Source of the DNA: Armillaria gallica
Taxonomy: Eukaryota; Basidiomycota; Agaricomycetes; Agaricales; Physalacriaceae
Length of the DNA: 64,000 bases
Direction of reading: 5' to 3'
Assembly (NCBI GenBank): GCA_037576215.1
Contig: JBANDB010000013.1
Location: forward strand, 496,001-560,000
Under the pieces are notes generated by a model. That model was given only the letters and a program-made list of their open reading frames with translations. It was not told the DNA's origin and ran no database searches. Position numbers and translations under genes: made by a program. Each line of letters opens with the position of its first letter. Position 1 is the stretch's first letter. Below are positions 1 to 13,261 of the stretch, in pieces.

Positions 1-864
1 GTTGACGATTTCACTGGGGATTCTAATGACATCTCCCGGTTCTTCCAAAAGTGCGAACTACACTTTGATTTGTTCAACTGCCACTTCCGGCACCACCCTC
101 ACAAAGTCATCTTTTGTGTTTCCTGGCTTGGGGGAGATGCTCAGAAATGGTGGAAACTGGGAGCCAGAATCCTGGGAAAGAACAATCAGGGAGAACAGCA
201 GTACCCCTCCTACAATGTCTTCCAAGAAACGATCAGATGAAGGTTCTGAAAGGATGTGGATGCACAGATAAAACATGCGCAGTGGGAGAAACTCTGACAA
301 TCAACCTTCCAGGACAGCAACCAGTTCTTCCAGAAATTTGAAGAACTCACCTATGACGCCGGAGTACACAACAATGAGCAAGTCATGCTCACCCAGGTCA
401 AGAAAGCCACCCAAGAAACGAGTAAAAACACAATATACTCGGCCAACAGAGAAGTCCCAACTGATTATGAAAGGTGGAAGGCTCGTTTACTCCACATGGA
501 CTATAACTACCATCTCAAGTGGGCGGAAGGAACTATGGCAGGGCAAATTGACTCCAAGCCACAGGCACAGAAGACAACCATGCCCCAAAAGGGTGGTCAA
601 ACATCAACATATACGCCGGAGAAGAAAATGGCAACAGGAACAACATACGGAGGAAGAGGAGCTCCGATGGACATCGACACAGCACGTGTGGTAGCAAAGT
701 GTTTCCGATGCGGCAAGCTCAGACACTTCAAACGTGACTGCCCCGACCAGCCAAAGAGTAGAGAGGAAGCAATGTGGTGCCTCAATTACTATTGGGACAA
801 GCACCCAATGGTCAAAGCACCAATGGCCATGATCGAGGAAGTAAAAGACAGCACCAAGGAGTAA
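1..864 (+). pseudogene. gypsy gag, nucleocapsid region (decayed)
   Basis: Frame 1 is a gag-like polypeptide from the first base of the window. It includes a capsid-like segment with the Trp-rich GDAQKWW near 132-152 and a CX2CX4HX4C zinc knuckle (CFRCGKLRHFKRDC) at about 700-741, the nucleic-acid binding motif of nucleocapsid. Three TGA codons interrupt it at 238, 247 and 295; the frame then stays open to a TAA at 862-864. The true start is upstream of the window. The following frame (frame 3, -1 relative to gag) is already open before this TAA, which would suit a -1 frameshift between gag and pol. Confidence 0.8.
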
Positions 865-1919
865 ATGATTCAACTCACTCGGCGAAGGACTTAGTTTTAT
901 CTGGTATGCATGTCATGCCCGCTAGTCAGACTCATATATCTGTAGTATCTACCACACATTTGAATATACCTGCGACTTTGCAATCAGACCAGAAACTAAG
1001 CAAGAATCAACCAACTGTACAGCATGCCGCGATAGTTAAACTACTGGCTAAATGTTCAGCAAGTAACCCATCACGGGAGAAAGCATCAAACGACAAGTCA
1101 CCTACCATAGTGACACCCATCATAACAGTTAGACCAGATGGGGCAGGGGACCAAACACTTAGTGTTCCCTCTGACAAGATGGCTCCACAGAGCTCCAGCC
1201 TTGCTGGAGGATTCGAGGGAATAGCTTTGGCGAAACCTCCTCTGGTAATGGAGATCACCATAAGGTTACCAAAGTCTAAATCCCTTATCCATCAAGGGGC
1301 TTTGGTGAAGACTGAGGACTTAACTGACCCCATGCAAAAGACCCCTACCAACAGGAATAAGAGGGCCCAAACAAGGCGAGAGACACCTAAGGTGTGTATG
1401 TATGAAATTCCCAATGATGAAGACAATACTAGTTTCTAAATGAACAAGAAAACTAATTTAATACCCTCTATAGAAAAAGCGGTGACCTCGCCAACGGTAG
1501 TTGAACCTGCACAGGTCGACGCGAAGGCTAAGGAGGCCCTGCACAAGTGGCTCAAACCATTCGGAGCCAAGTGGACTTTGCACGGCATAGTGGAAGCCAA
1601 GACGGAATCGGAAGCAAAGGCGATCTTAAAGAATTGGATTCATAAGATGCGTGTGGAAGAGGTCATTGATGAGATGATCGAGGGGATGTGAAAGGCAACA
1701 CAAATTAATGCTCTTTGGTGGCTGGAAGAACTGCAACAACCAAGATGGTACATCAGCAAACTAAGCAGAAAAGGGAAGGATCTAGCAGTCGACATCCAAA
1801 TCAAGACTCTAGAAAACTGAACCAAGATCTCCACCTCCACACTAGTAGACAGTGGATGCACCAGTAGTGCCATCAACTGAACGTTTGTGGAGCAACACAA
1901 CATCCCTACTCACGCCACG
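865..1919 (+). pseudogene. gypsy ORF2 5' part: linker and N-terminal half of aspartic protease (decayed)
   Basis: Frame 3 continues after gag. It first encodes a Ser/Thr/Lys-rich linker without recognisable domain, then a charged segment at 1440-1688. It ends with the retroviral-type protease active site LVDSGCT at 1842-1862. Stops in this frame are TAA at 1437 and TGA at 1689, 1818 and 1878. The protease reading breaks off at about 1919, where an insert begins, and resumes at 3580 in frame 1 with the matching C-terminal half. Confidence 0.65.
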
Positions 1920-3579
1920 GTGATACGCTTGGTATCAGGCTACCCATAGATTTTGTGAATTTCTATCAAATAGCGCAGTCTACAAGTGGTACAGAGAGCT
2001 ATAGTGAAGGCTTTACACTGATAGCTAGTATACTACATAAGATAGTGAGCAATACAGTATCAGAACAGACTTAGAAGCAACATCTAGATGAGTCAACTCT
2101 ATAAGCCTTCAACACTGAATGCTATTCCCTGCCCAAAACAAGACTAGTTACAGTTGGAACCAAGGGACACATCGAGATGGGTTACAAACCTAAAGCAGAA
2201 CACAGAAGGACTAGATTACTCATCATCTCGACGACCTGAATGAACCTAGAAGAGAATTGCTAAGTCCACAATGGTTCACAATGTGAAATGAACTTAGTCT
2301 AGAACACGAATAAACTTGGAATAACTGAATAACCAATGCTTGGCGCCGAGATAGCTAAAGATCATGCAGTGATTGAAGCAAATACAATCTCGGTCCAACA
2401 ATCGATCACGATCAGTGGTTACATCCTCAAAATACTGCACAATTCATAGTATTGAATAGGAATCCACGTGGCAAGGCATGAAGGAGAAGCAAGGAGTTCC
2501 TACAGACCATTAGGACACTCCTCGGCAATAGAATGACCGCTAGTCATTCTGTCCAACTGAATAGAAACCTCAGAATGGCACAATCCTTGTAAATTAATTA
2601 CTCATCATTTGTATTGATACCCAAAGCTTGTACCATAATTACTTTTAGATACAAGCTCCTATACCTAGACTAGAAATCGTATAAATTAGCAGCGACTAGA
2701 TGCATAACGGCAGGAAAGCATTCCCCTGTGTTTGTGCTAGTAGCCTTATAGCTATCTAAACAATCACTGGTTTTAATTGCATATCCTCAACTGAAGTGAA
2801 TTAAGTTTACCAAGTCAACCCCAAAAGGGTGGCTATAAGTAATCTAGAAGAACTAAGTAGGAAGAAGAATCGTCCCTACGTTTGCGCCTTGCTAGTTAAT
2901 TGAACTGCTCCACATACAAAGGCCTCGTGCTCCCTCACCAACTAAAGTGATCTAGATGTGCTAAGTCAACCACAGACCAAAGACGTTACCTAGTTGAAGT
3001 GAAATAAGCCCTAGAATGCTTTAAGTTCAAATAGTTAATGAGTCAGTGTACTCTAGAGTCTGTGTACTCTTTGCAAGTCTCGTACTTGAAGCCAGGACCT
3101 GTGTGTTCTTTGTAGAGTCTGTGTACTCTTTGTAGAACTTCAGTTCTTTGTTGCAAGTGCATGTGCTTGTGTTGTAATCCAGTCTGTGTACTCCAGAGCA
3201 ATTACGCTCTTTGTAGACCTCTAGGTCTTTGATTGTTCAATTGTGAAAAGCTTGTCTAGTTTAAAGCCTTACCAGCTCTCCTAGATGAAGTTGTTTTGAG
3301 TCTAAGCCACTCAAATTATACCTTACAAACCCCCACATCCATATACCTTGCTATTGCGATTAGTGTATCTTGTGTAAACACTTCTAGATTTGAATCAAAG
3401 TTGTTTTGAAACAAACCCAATTGATTATCGATATCTAAGTACACCACAAGTGCTTCTACTGTACTCACCCTCAAACTTAATATTGGTGATTGTGTGTGTG
3501 TGTGTGTGATTAAGTATCTAGATTGATGATCTAGACACTTGTTTCATTTGCGCACTGCCCGTTACTGAGCACATCAATG
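1920..3579. mobile_element. 1.66-kb insertion inside the gypsy protease, class uncertain
   Basis: The protease frame is cut here and flanked by GCCACG on both sides (1914-1919 and 3580-3585), which fits a 6-bp target duplication. Just inside the junctions the ends read TGATACGCTTGGTATCAGGC (from 1921) and, on the reverse strand from 3576, TGATGTGCTCAGTAACGGGC. These match at 14 of 20 positions and five of the six differences are transitions. The TG...CA ends would also fit a solo LTR. There is no coding potential. Inside are approximate repeats of GTCTGTGTACTC/CTTTGTAGA at about 3050-3220 and a (GT)n run at about 3489-3508. One base on the left and three on the right remain unexplained. Confidence 0.6.
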
Positions 3580-6500
3580 GCCACGCCAATTCCAGTCTAT
3601 AATGCAGACAGAACAAGGAACCAGGGCAGGGCAATTACCAAATACACCGAGATCTGTCTTATGATCAGAGATCATGCAGAACAGATAGACTTAGCTGTTA
3701 CCGACTTAGGTGATCGACAAATCTTTCTTGGTCATGATTGGCTAGCGAGGCACAATCTGCTTGTCAATTGGAAAACTGGGAAATTAACATTTGCATGATG
3801 TCAATGCTGTAAAACCCCATTCGTGCTTCCCGACACAGATCCCGATGACAGGTGGGATGAAGAACTAGAGGAGGGAGAAACTATCCTCACAATAGACTTC
3901 ATGCAAGCCATCCTCATACGTGCTCATCACACCAACAACCTTGCCACTAAAGCCAATGCAGAAAAGAAGACCAAGATGTTCGAAGAAATGGTTCTGGACT
4001 GGTGCAGGGATTTTAACAATTTGTTTGACAAAGACAATTTTGATGAACTTCCTGAACCAAAGACATGGGACCATGTGATCAAACTCATTCCCAATGTGAG
4101 CATCAATTTAGACTGCAAAGTTTACCCCCTTAATCGAAATGAGCAAGCAGAACTTGACAAGTTCTTAGACAAGAACCTCTCAAGTGGGAGGATATGACCA
4201 TCTAAGTCACCCATGGCTTCGCCCTTCTTCTTCATCAAAAAGAAAGATGGCAAATTACAACCAGTCCAAGATTATCATAAATTCAACAAGATAACAATCA
4301 AGAACCGCTACCCACTCCCTCTCATCTCAGAGTTAATGGATGAATTACAAGGTGCCAAGTACTTCTCCAAACTTGACATCCGATGGGGATACAATAACAT
4401 ACGCATCAAGAACGGTGACAAATGGAAGGCAGCATTCAGAACCAACTGAGACTTGTTTGAGCCCACAGTTATGTTCTTCAGACTTACCAATTCCCCTGCA
4501 ACCTTCCAATGGATGATGAATGATATCTTCAAGGATCTCATTGCATCAGGTGCCATCATGGTCTATCTTGATGATATCCTAATCATGTCCAAAACCAAGG
4601 AGGAGCACTGCCATATCACACGTGAAGTTCTAAAAGTCCTATGAAAGAACAAGCTATTCCTTAAGGCAGAGAAATGCGAGTTTGAGACTTTGGAAATGGA
4701 GTATCTTGGAGTCATCATCAGTGAAGGAAGTATTTGCATGGACCCAGTCAAAATCCAAGGCATAGCGGAATGGCCAGTACCAGCAAAAAAACAGCAGTTA
4801 CAATCATTCCTAGGCTTTACCAACTTCTATCAATGATTCATAAAAGGATATAGCAAGGTCATCAAACCCATGACTCAACTTACAGGAAATGATCCATGGA
4901 AATGGGGAGCAGCACAACAAGGCGCTTTTGACGAATTAAAAAGGCTTCTAGCAGAAGAGGTGGTATTAGCGATACCAACAGAGGGGGGCAAATTCCATGT
5001 GGAGGCAGATGCTAGTGAGGGGGCAATAGGTGCCGTTTTGTCACAAGAGCAAGACAGAAAATGGTGCCCAGTCGCATTTTTATCCAAATCCCTCACTGTT
5101 ACAGAATGAAATTACAAAATTTACGACAAAGAACTACTTGCAATCATGCTCGCCCTTGATGAGTGGAGGCACTACCTGATGGGGGCAGCTCAGGATTTTG
5201 AAATCTGGACGGATCATCAGAATCTCCAGTACTTCCAAAAACCCCAAAAGCTGAACCAGCAACAAGCACGCTGGATAACTGAGCTAGCCGAATATCACTT
5301 CTCTCTTCATCACAAACCAGGAACGGCAAACAAGAAGGCTGACCTGCTTAGTCAAAGAGCAGACCATGAACAGGACAAAGAAGATAACAATGAGATTGTA
5401 GTTCTCAAACCTGAACACTTTCAGGCAATGATCATGCCCACAATAGAAGAGATACAGACCAAAATCAAACATGCCACACTTGACCATCACCGATGGGACA
5501 AGAACATCTCCAGATCTCTCAACCATGACCGAGGAATGAAAATAGAAAACGGACTGATCTACTATGATAACCGAATCTATGTTCCCCAAGATCATGTGCT
5601 ACGAGGAGAAATCATCATGAAATCTCATGACCACATCACAGCAGGACACCCGGGCATTGAAAAAACCAAAGAACTCGTATTGCAAGAATATTGGTGGCCC
5701 AAGATGAAGAAAGACATAGAAGCTTACATTCGTGCTTGCGAAACATGCAAACGAACCAAGTCGAGCACTCAAGCCAAAGCAGCGCCACTTCATCCCAATG
5801 CTATCCCTTCCTGACCATGGACCCACATCTCCATCAACATGGTCACTGGCTTACCTATGTGCAATGGCTACAACACTATCCTCATGATCGTCGACTGCTT
5901 CTCAAAGGAAATCATCCCTATTGCATGTTCCACAGAGCTATCATTGGAAGGGTGGGCCAAGATTCTATGTGACGAAGTATATGCCAAACACGGGATGCCA
6001 CAAGTAGTCATCTCAGACCGAGGCACTGTATTCGTTTCCAAGTTCATGAAAGACCTCTACGACTTGCTCCAGATCAAGGCTAATGCATCCACCGCCTTTC
6101 ATCCCCAGACAGATGGCCAGACAGAATGAGTCAATCAGGAGGTTGAAAAATACCTTCAAATCTTCATTAACCATCTTCAGAACGACTGGGTGGAATGGTT
6201 ATTTCTTGCCACCTTCGCTCACAACAACCGCACCTATTCAGCTACCAGCAAAAGCCCTTTTGAGGTCAATTACAGCTACAACACCTATGTCCTCCCAGGA
6301 GCCAGGCCCCAGACACCCTTCAGGACCCCAGCTTCCATGATGTTTGTCTCCAAGATGCAGGAAATCCATGCTGCAGCCAAACAATCACTCGAAAAGGCCG
6401 CAGACCAGATGAAAGCCCAATATGACAAAAAGAAGCACCCAGCAGTTGAGTATCAAGTAGGAGACAAGGTTTGGCTTGATACGACTAACCTTCACCTCCC

Positions 6501-7062
6501 ACAACCAAAGAAGAAGCTTGTGGACAAACAAACAGGCCCATTCATGATCGTTGCGAAGAAGGGAGCCTCAGCATACACTCTCAAGCTCTCTACCAACTGG
6601 CATATCCACCCAATGTTCAACGAAGCACTCCTTACCCCATATGCACCACCTGCATTCCCAAACCAAGAACAACCACCACTGCTGCCACCAGATCTAGTTG
6701 ATGGCACTGAACATTATGAAGTTGAGAAAGTTCTTGATAGCAGACGTTGCAAGGTTAGGGGAAGAGCCGGAGAACCATGATGCTCGGTCACAGATTACTT
6801 CATAAAATGGAAGGGCTATGGACCAGAATCGAACAGCTGGGTACAGGAAGACCATATGGACACTGACGAACTCATCGAAGAGTTCCTCGCTGAGCATGTA
6901 GACAGAGTCATCAACAAACTGGCAAATTGGCAGTCCTACACAGATCCACAAACAGGCAAGAAGGTGTGGTATGATGAAGATGAACTTTGGGAGTTACTAG
7001 GGGGCCATGACAACCCTTCCATGGACACTAAATTGCTCTTTGAACTAGACAGCATACCATAA
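3580..7062 (+). pseudogene. gypsy pol: protease C-half, RT, RNase H, integrase, chromodomain (decayed)
   Basis: One frame (frame 1) runs the whole length, broken only by TGA at 3796, 4195, 4447, 4642, 4834, 5107, 5812, 6127 and 6778. The domains are protease C-half with IFLGHDWL, RT with [15 protein letters not shown] and the catalytic VYLDDILI (about 4561-4584), and RNase H with HVEADASEGAIGA. Integrase follows, with an H2C2 zinc region at about 5620-5760 and a core with SDRGT and HPQTDGQTE. A chromodomain (YFIKWKGYGPESNSW) lies at about 6796-6840. The first Asp of the integrase triad reads Asn (WTHISINMVTG), a further inactivating change. Near-normal length and single-frame continuity suggest moderate age. 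Confidence 0.9.
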
Positions 7063-7097
7063 CAGCAGTCAGGATGCCTGCCTTAACAAAGGGGTAA

Positions 7098-7477
7098 TGT
7101 TATGACTTATTCATTTTCTTTATCTAAGTGCCTCTTATCTTATCTTCAGTGCTTATCTTATCTTATCCTTAAGATCTGTGACTCCATGGAGCCATGACTC
7201 ATGATACAGTCACCACTGTTTGCCTTGTGTTATTTCCTGCTTCTTTCTTGTGATGGTGCATTTACTATTAGACCCCTCATTTTAGTATATAAGTACTGTA
7301 GCTCAAGCTGTATATTCCCTAGCTTTGAGCTAATGTTTATTCATACCAAAACACATTCATTCTCGCTAAGCGCTAAAAACACTTAGTCTTGAAGTCCTTT
7401 CATCATGAGATCAATCAGTGACTGTACAAACGCAATACAGCTGATTGTTTACTCTTGATTGGACATCGGGTCTTACA
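7098..7477 (+). repeat. 3' LTR of the gypsy element
   Basis: It begins TGTTATGACTT directly after a purine-rich tract (AAAGGGGTAA) downstream of pol. A TATATAAG promoter motif lies at 7286-7293. The end is set at CTTACA (7477), but a second candidate end, TGTTACA, is at 7487. The other LTR is outside the window, so the boundary cannot be fixed by comparison. Confidence 0.7.
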
Positions 7478-7637
7478 CCCTGTTACATCAGCAGCCATGT
7501 TTGAAAGAACTTTCCCACCACCACAAGGGCTACTACTGTGTCTTGCACCATCACACTGCCTATATTTATGCTACTTTTGTGCCTCTGCCAAATCATAGCC
7601 TTAAAAATTCCTTGGGAGTTATATGGCAGTCCTCAGG

Positions 7638-7925
7638 TGTTGACCTATATAGGTCTTATTGATCATTGCAGTGTTTGGCTATGGCTTCCTACATGCTGTT
7701 TATTCTGGACTTTGCATCGTTCCCTCCTTAGTCGTCTCTATCATCTGCTTGACGATTAAGGAGGTAAGCGCTCTTGTATATCTTACCTATCTACATACTG
7801 ACATACTGTACTTACAGTTCTGACTGTGTCCATTGTCGATAGGTCAATATAGTCATCTCTATCATCTGCTTGATGATTAAGGAGTTCTGACTGTGTCCAT
7901 TGTTGATAGGTGTACCAGGTCTACA
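7638..7925 (+). repeat. copia 5' LTR
   Basis: It is 288 bp, with an internal near-duplication: a 33-bp unit at 7731-7763 recurs at 7852-7884, and a 26-bp unit at 7818-7843 recurs at 7885-7910. The same internal duplication is in the 3' LTR, so it predates this insertion. Confidence 0.95.
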
Positions 7926-8226
7926 GGTTATGGGTTTAACTTGACCGTCCCTTCATACATTTGGACCTGTCAAGACCCTTTCGACGACTCATTTCTGTCC
8001 AAACAGTCCTTGTTGCTATTTTTTTCTCTGCACAAACCATTGCCACATCACAAAAACCAACACATCCACTGTACACGCAGGCTGTCCACCTGTCCTGACG
8101 GCTGTCCACCGTCACTGTGCAACAACCCAATCCACGTTGCCTTCACTCGCTGGTATCCCCTCGACGTGTCAACACATATCCATCATTTGTCACGGATCAA
8201 CGACATAATACTTCCACAGAACCAAA

Positions 8227-11200
8227 ATGGCCAATCAGCCGAGAATCTTCCATTACCTAGTCGATGGCCTGAACAACATCATTGGCATGTCTGATGGATC
8301 TATCCAATCCCAAAGCGATGCTACCACCCAAATACGTCCTCAGGTTACACCTAATGTTCCACATAGCACCCAGTCTGCTCCACATGTCAACCCAACAGTA
8401 TATCCTGCAAATTTTCCTTCTTACATATTTTATCCTACTATTTCTGACGCATACATGAACCCTTATCCCAATCAAACCAATCAAACAATGCAACTTCCAC
8501 TGCCCTATTATATACCTTCATACCAAATACAACCGCAACATTACATACAGTCCCTGAACGTTATTCCTTTTCCATCTTTACAATCTACAGAATACAGACC
8601 AAATGGTGTGGATGGCAACTTACCTACACATCTCCCTCCTCCTCCATTACCCCCATGTCCTTCTCCCCCACAACAACCAGCTCCTCCTCCCCAACAACCA
8701 GTACCACCTCGTCCATTACCTATTCCCCCTCCATTCCCAACTGCCCCTCCCACTTACACTACTATCCCAAACATCCCCCCCCAATACATACAGCCCACCA
8801 CACTGCACCAACAACAAAATAATAATTACCTACAAATACCGCAACCTTATGTATATATACCTACACACCATACTTCCGAACTTTCTTTTCCTACCACTAC
8901 TCATATTCCAGAACTAAAAAGCAGAGCAGACTGAGGAGTGAGGAACTTAGGTGTCCTGAACGTACTAACCTCCTGTCAGCTCAACACCCATATATGCGAC
9001 CCTCCCTCTCTGCTGGTACCCCATGATCCATTCAATACTCCATCTTATCTGCCTACCTTGAATGAATACTCGCCTCCCCAACATTACCAAGAATGGGTCA
9101 ACTGGCACAAGAAAGACGCAGTCGTGTATGGTGTTCTTATGGCATGACTCTTGAGATCAATCATTGGGATGCTCCCTCTCCAGAATGGCCCCGTCACTGG
9201 AGCTAGATGCACTGCACGAGAAGCATACCATTCACTATGCCGCCGCTATGGGGATGGGAATATACAATATGCACTGCTCAAACACAAAAAGCTTGCTGTA
9301 ACCAACTGCACTTCAATCGCTGGCATACCAAATTTCGTCCAGAACTGGCTCAACCTCGCACAAACCTTAAAAGAAACAGCCGGCTACCCTCTGTCCTACG
9401 CTACACTCAGCGTCGACTTCGTAAACATGTTACCAGGCCAATACTCTGAACACAAGAACAAAATTGCTCATGAAATCAAATACCCTGCCAACTTCACAGA
9501 ACAATCCTTTCACGAACTTGTCGACGAAGTCCTAGACCAAGCCAATGGTATCCTCTTGAACCGTGAACTCTCCCAGCTATGCACAGTGACCTGACCAGAA
9601 ACATCGTCTAAAGCTCCTCGCCCTCAATGTGGAAACCCCAAATGCCCCTACCCCACAGGTCATATGACTGCCACATGCTGGCACGAGGGTGGAGGCGATC
9701 CCGGCGGGAAAGAGAAATATGAGGAGAGACGCAAGGCGAAACTGATGCCTAGGGCAAACTACGCATCTGGTGAGGTACTGGGAGAAGAACCACCAAATGA
9801 AATACCCCATGACGATCCTTCCAAGTTGAATACCTGTACCGAAATCGCTGAATCCAATGAAGATATTTTTTACTCATACATCTCCGGCTTTTATGAATGC
9901 ATATAACCGACGGCAAACATCTTATTCGATCTCTGCGAATCAAACCCCAAGACTTTTTTCTTAGCCATGCAATCATATAATTCACTTCTAGATTCTGGCT
10001 GCACACATCACATCATCAAAGACAAAAAGCACTTTCATTTGTACAATACCTCCCAAGCCATCCCAGTCACTACAGCGAACTGTGGCACACTCCCCACAAA
10101 AGCTATGGGGGAAGTCAGATTCTCTGTGAACGTCAATGGTCAGACAGCCACTGTTGTTTTACGAGATTGTCTTCATGCCCCTGACTCCCCAATAAACCTC
10201 ATATCTGTCGGTGCACTGACAGAGAATGGGATGTATATCGGATTCAAAAAGAACAAGACAACGTGTTACTTTCCAAAATACCACAAAACCCTTAGCAGCC
10301 TCTCATTCCAAGCTGAAGTCATTGGCCGACTTTCCTTCCTAAACTGCATGTATGTTCCCTCAGATGATAACACCCAGATCACCTCCGCACATGCCATAAT
10401 ACCATTCCAAAAGCCAGACCTCGACGCATACCTATGGCACTGCTGGGCTGGACACCTGAGTCAGGAAACCACCAAATGTATTGTCTCTGGTAAAGCGAGA
10501 GTAAAAGGCATCACATGGAACAGCAAAGCACCCCATGAGTACTGCCCATCATGTATCATTGGGAAACGTCAGCAAGCACCGTTTGACCACAATGCAAACC
10601 ATACCACTATGCCACTGGAACTCCTCCACATGGACACATGTGAACCCATGCCTGTCAAAACACCCCAAAAACAAGAGTACTTCTTTGCTATCTTGAACGA
10701 CTGCACATCATACAATAATGCAGATTTGATGGCAAAGAAAAATGAAGCTACCCACTCGTTTAAGGACACTCAGGCAAAATGGGAAAACCAGACAGACGAA
10801 AAAGTCAAAAAGGTACAGTGCGACTGTGCAAAGGAACTCACAAAGGGTGAACTTGGTAAACATTTCAAAGAGTCTGGCATAGAGGTTCAGGAGACAGCCC
10901 CATACGCTCACCAGCAAAACGGGAAGGCCAAACGTTTTATCTGTACCATCGAGGACGATGTTCAAACCCTACTGGCAGATTCTGGCCTTCCTATGATGTT
11001 CTGGAGAGACACTGTTCTTACCGCTGCTTACACAAGGAGAAGAATACCCACTTCAACCCTTCCAGATGGTAAAACACCCCACGAAGCCATGCACAACAAA
11101 ATCCCTGATCTATCACACCTGTGAAGATGGGGGTGCCAATGCTTCGTGACCATCCCACCCAAACTTCACACCAAAGCAGGCCCTAGACGATTCGAAGCAA

Positions 11201-13242
11201 TCTTTGTCAGATATGAAGAAGGTCATATTGGATGGTGAGTACGCAATCTTGCAGGAAAGTACCACTTCTCGCGGGACGTCGAATTCAATGAGAACACTCC
11301 CAGGCATCTGAGCTCGAAACGATCCCACAAATCAAATAACCCAGATATCCCTGACCCTGACCCTGCTTCCACTCGACCCAAAAGAAACATCAAACCCACT
11401 GAAAAAATGGCCAACATCATCCCAGGTAAAAAACAAGGTTACATCCTTCCTTGCTTACAATCTACTGAAGGGACATCTGCTTTTGCAGCCTTTTTCTGAG
11501 CCAAAACCATGATGGATTCCCTCAAACCCACGCTAGACTCTACCATCACCACCTATCCCCATTCTATGCTCTCCTACTCCACCCCCAACCAGTCCAACAA
11601 ACACTTCTGGGACACCTCCAAACTTCCCCTGTCCTACAAAGAGGCCATGGCCCGACCAGATACCGACCTGTGGCAGATAGCCATAGACAAGGAGCACAAG
11701 AATCTTGTAGACCAAGAGGTAATCGTGGAATCTTTCCTCCCTGCAGGCAAGAAAGCTATCGGTGTCAGATGGACCTTTACAAAAAAGACCTTCCCTGAGA
11801 CCATTGAAAAGGCTAGGCTCATCACCCAGGGATTTGCACAATGCCCTGACGACTACAGAGATACCTATGCACCCATGGCAAAAATTGTCAGTGTTCGTAT
11901 TGTCTTCGCACTTGCAGCCAAAGACGACCTAGAACTCTTTACCTTCAATGTTAAGACCGCCTTTCTCAACGTGCCTCTCTCACAGGAAGTATATATCTGC
12001 CAGATACCTGGCTTCCCCCTCTCTGACCCCAAGAAAGTTCTCCACTTGCACAAGGCCCTCTATGGACTTAAACAATCCTCTCATGAATGGTACAAAACAC
12101 TATGCAATGCCATGGATTCTGTTGGACTCGAATGTTGCATCGTGGACCCTGCTGTCTTCTACAGTCAATGGAGCTCTCCCCTGGATCCCTCTATCACCAT
12201 GCCCATGGACGGTTCTGACCTCTTTATCATCATCCCCGTTCACGTCGATGATGGCCTGTCCGCAACCAATTCCAAATCTCTGTACCTGTGGATCATCGTG
12301 CAACTCAATAAGATCTTCAAGGTCAACAATCTTGGCCCAGCGGAAGTTTTCCTTGGCATCAGGATTGATCATGACTGTCACAACAAAAAGCTCTGGCTAT
12401 CACAGAAGGACTACATTGCAGACCTCTTACACACGTACGACATGGACAATGTCAACCTGACCTCAGTCCTCCTATATAAAAAACTACAGTCATACAAAGC
12501 TGGCTATCACACTCTCCAAGAAGTCGACGATAAGAACCTTACCTTATACTTCCAACACCTTAACGGCCAACTCCTTTACCCTGCTGTATGCACTTGACCT
12601 GATCTTTCCTTCACTACAGCTGCCCTTGGTCAGTACAATGCCAATCCTACTCGTGCAGTTGCATCCGCCACAAAAGAAGTTCTATGCTATTTTGCTGGCA
12701 CATGTGACTATGCCCTCCTTTATGGGGGTGAATGTGCAAAAGACGCAGTCGAAGGACTAGACATCTCTCCCTCAGATGTGGCATTTACAGATGCCGATTG
12801 GGGAACAGACGATACCGACCGCAGGAGCTTCTCTGGCTTCGCCATCTTTCTCTACGGTGGACTCATCTCGTGGTCCAGCGCCAAGCAAAAGTCTACAGCC
12901 CTGTCCTCAACCAAATCAGAGTATATGGCACTCACACACATGATGAAGAAACTGCTGTGGATCATCCTGTTTATGAATGCCCTCTCTTTACTGATGCCTT
13001 CTCCTTTCCCCATGCTATCAGACAATGACAGCTCCCTAACCATCGTGAACTCCCAATCTAATTTCCCACACCTCAAACACATCAACATCAGATATCACTT
13101 CATTCGAGAACAACTCAAAGCAAACACCTTCTCCACACACTGGATACCCATGCATTCCATGACTGCAGATGTTCTTACCAAGCTGCTCTCTTCCATTCTC
13201 CATAAGGCACATGTCAAAGGGCTTGGACTCGTTCCTCATTGA
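8227..13242 (+). pseudogene. copia gag-pol polyprotein (decayed)
   Basis: A single frame spans about 5 kb. The gag part has a Pro-rich stretch (8630-8760) and a zinc-knuckle-like CX4CX5HX4C at about 9631-9681. Protease has LLDSGCTHH at 9982-10008. Integrase has HCWAGHLS and CPSCIIGKR, then a core; the position of the third catalytic residue reads QNGKAKR where the family has Glu before Arg. RT has HVDDG near 12241-12255, but the first catalytic Asp position reads Asn (FNVKTAFLN). RNase H has TDADWGTDD and SEYMALTH. Stops are TGA at 8932, 9145, 9592, 11122, 11236, 11497 and 12595, and TAA at 9904. There is no frameshift. Confidence 0.92.
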
Positions 13243-13261
13243 CACCTTGATGATGGGGGTG

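Larger units (their letters stand above)
1..7477 (+). mobile_element. Ty3/gypsy LTR retrotransposon (chromovirus), 5' truncated by window, decayed
   Basis: Order of domains is gag with zinc knuckle, protease, reverse transcriptase, RNase H, integrase with N-terminal zinc motif, then a chromodomain near the C-terminus, which defines the chromovirus branch of Ty3/gypsy. A polypurine stretch at about 7088-7097 precedes a 3' LTR that starts TGTTATGAC. The 5' LTR lies outside the window. The element is non-functional: frames are interrupted by about 16 stops (15 TGA, 1 TAA), and a 1.66-kb insert splits the protease. Apart from that insert I saw no frame-changing indel in the pol part, so decay has been by point mutation. 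Confidence 0.93.

Noticed and set aside
1928..1940. TGGTATCAGGC resembling a Met-tRNA primer-binding site at the left end of the insert
   Set aside because: It is part of the imperfect inverted repeat near the insert's end, and no LTR precedes it in the insert.
3489..3508. (GT)n run as a regulatory element
   Set aside because: An ordinary short microsatellite inside non-coding insert sequence.
3577..7062. UGA decoded as an amino acid (recoding) in the retroelement frames
   Set aside because: TGA is a normal terminator of host genes here (SPT7, RIC8, MFS), catalytic residues are also mutated, and two stops are TAA. CpG decay explains all of it more simply.
11533..11841. Reverse ORFs over the copia RT
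   Set aside because: Antisense to an RT frame with clear motifs; no independent signal.
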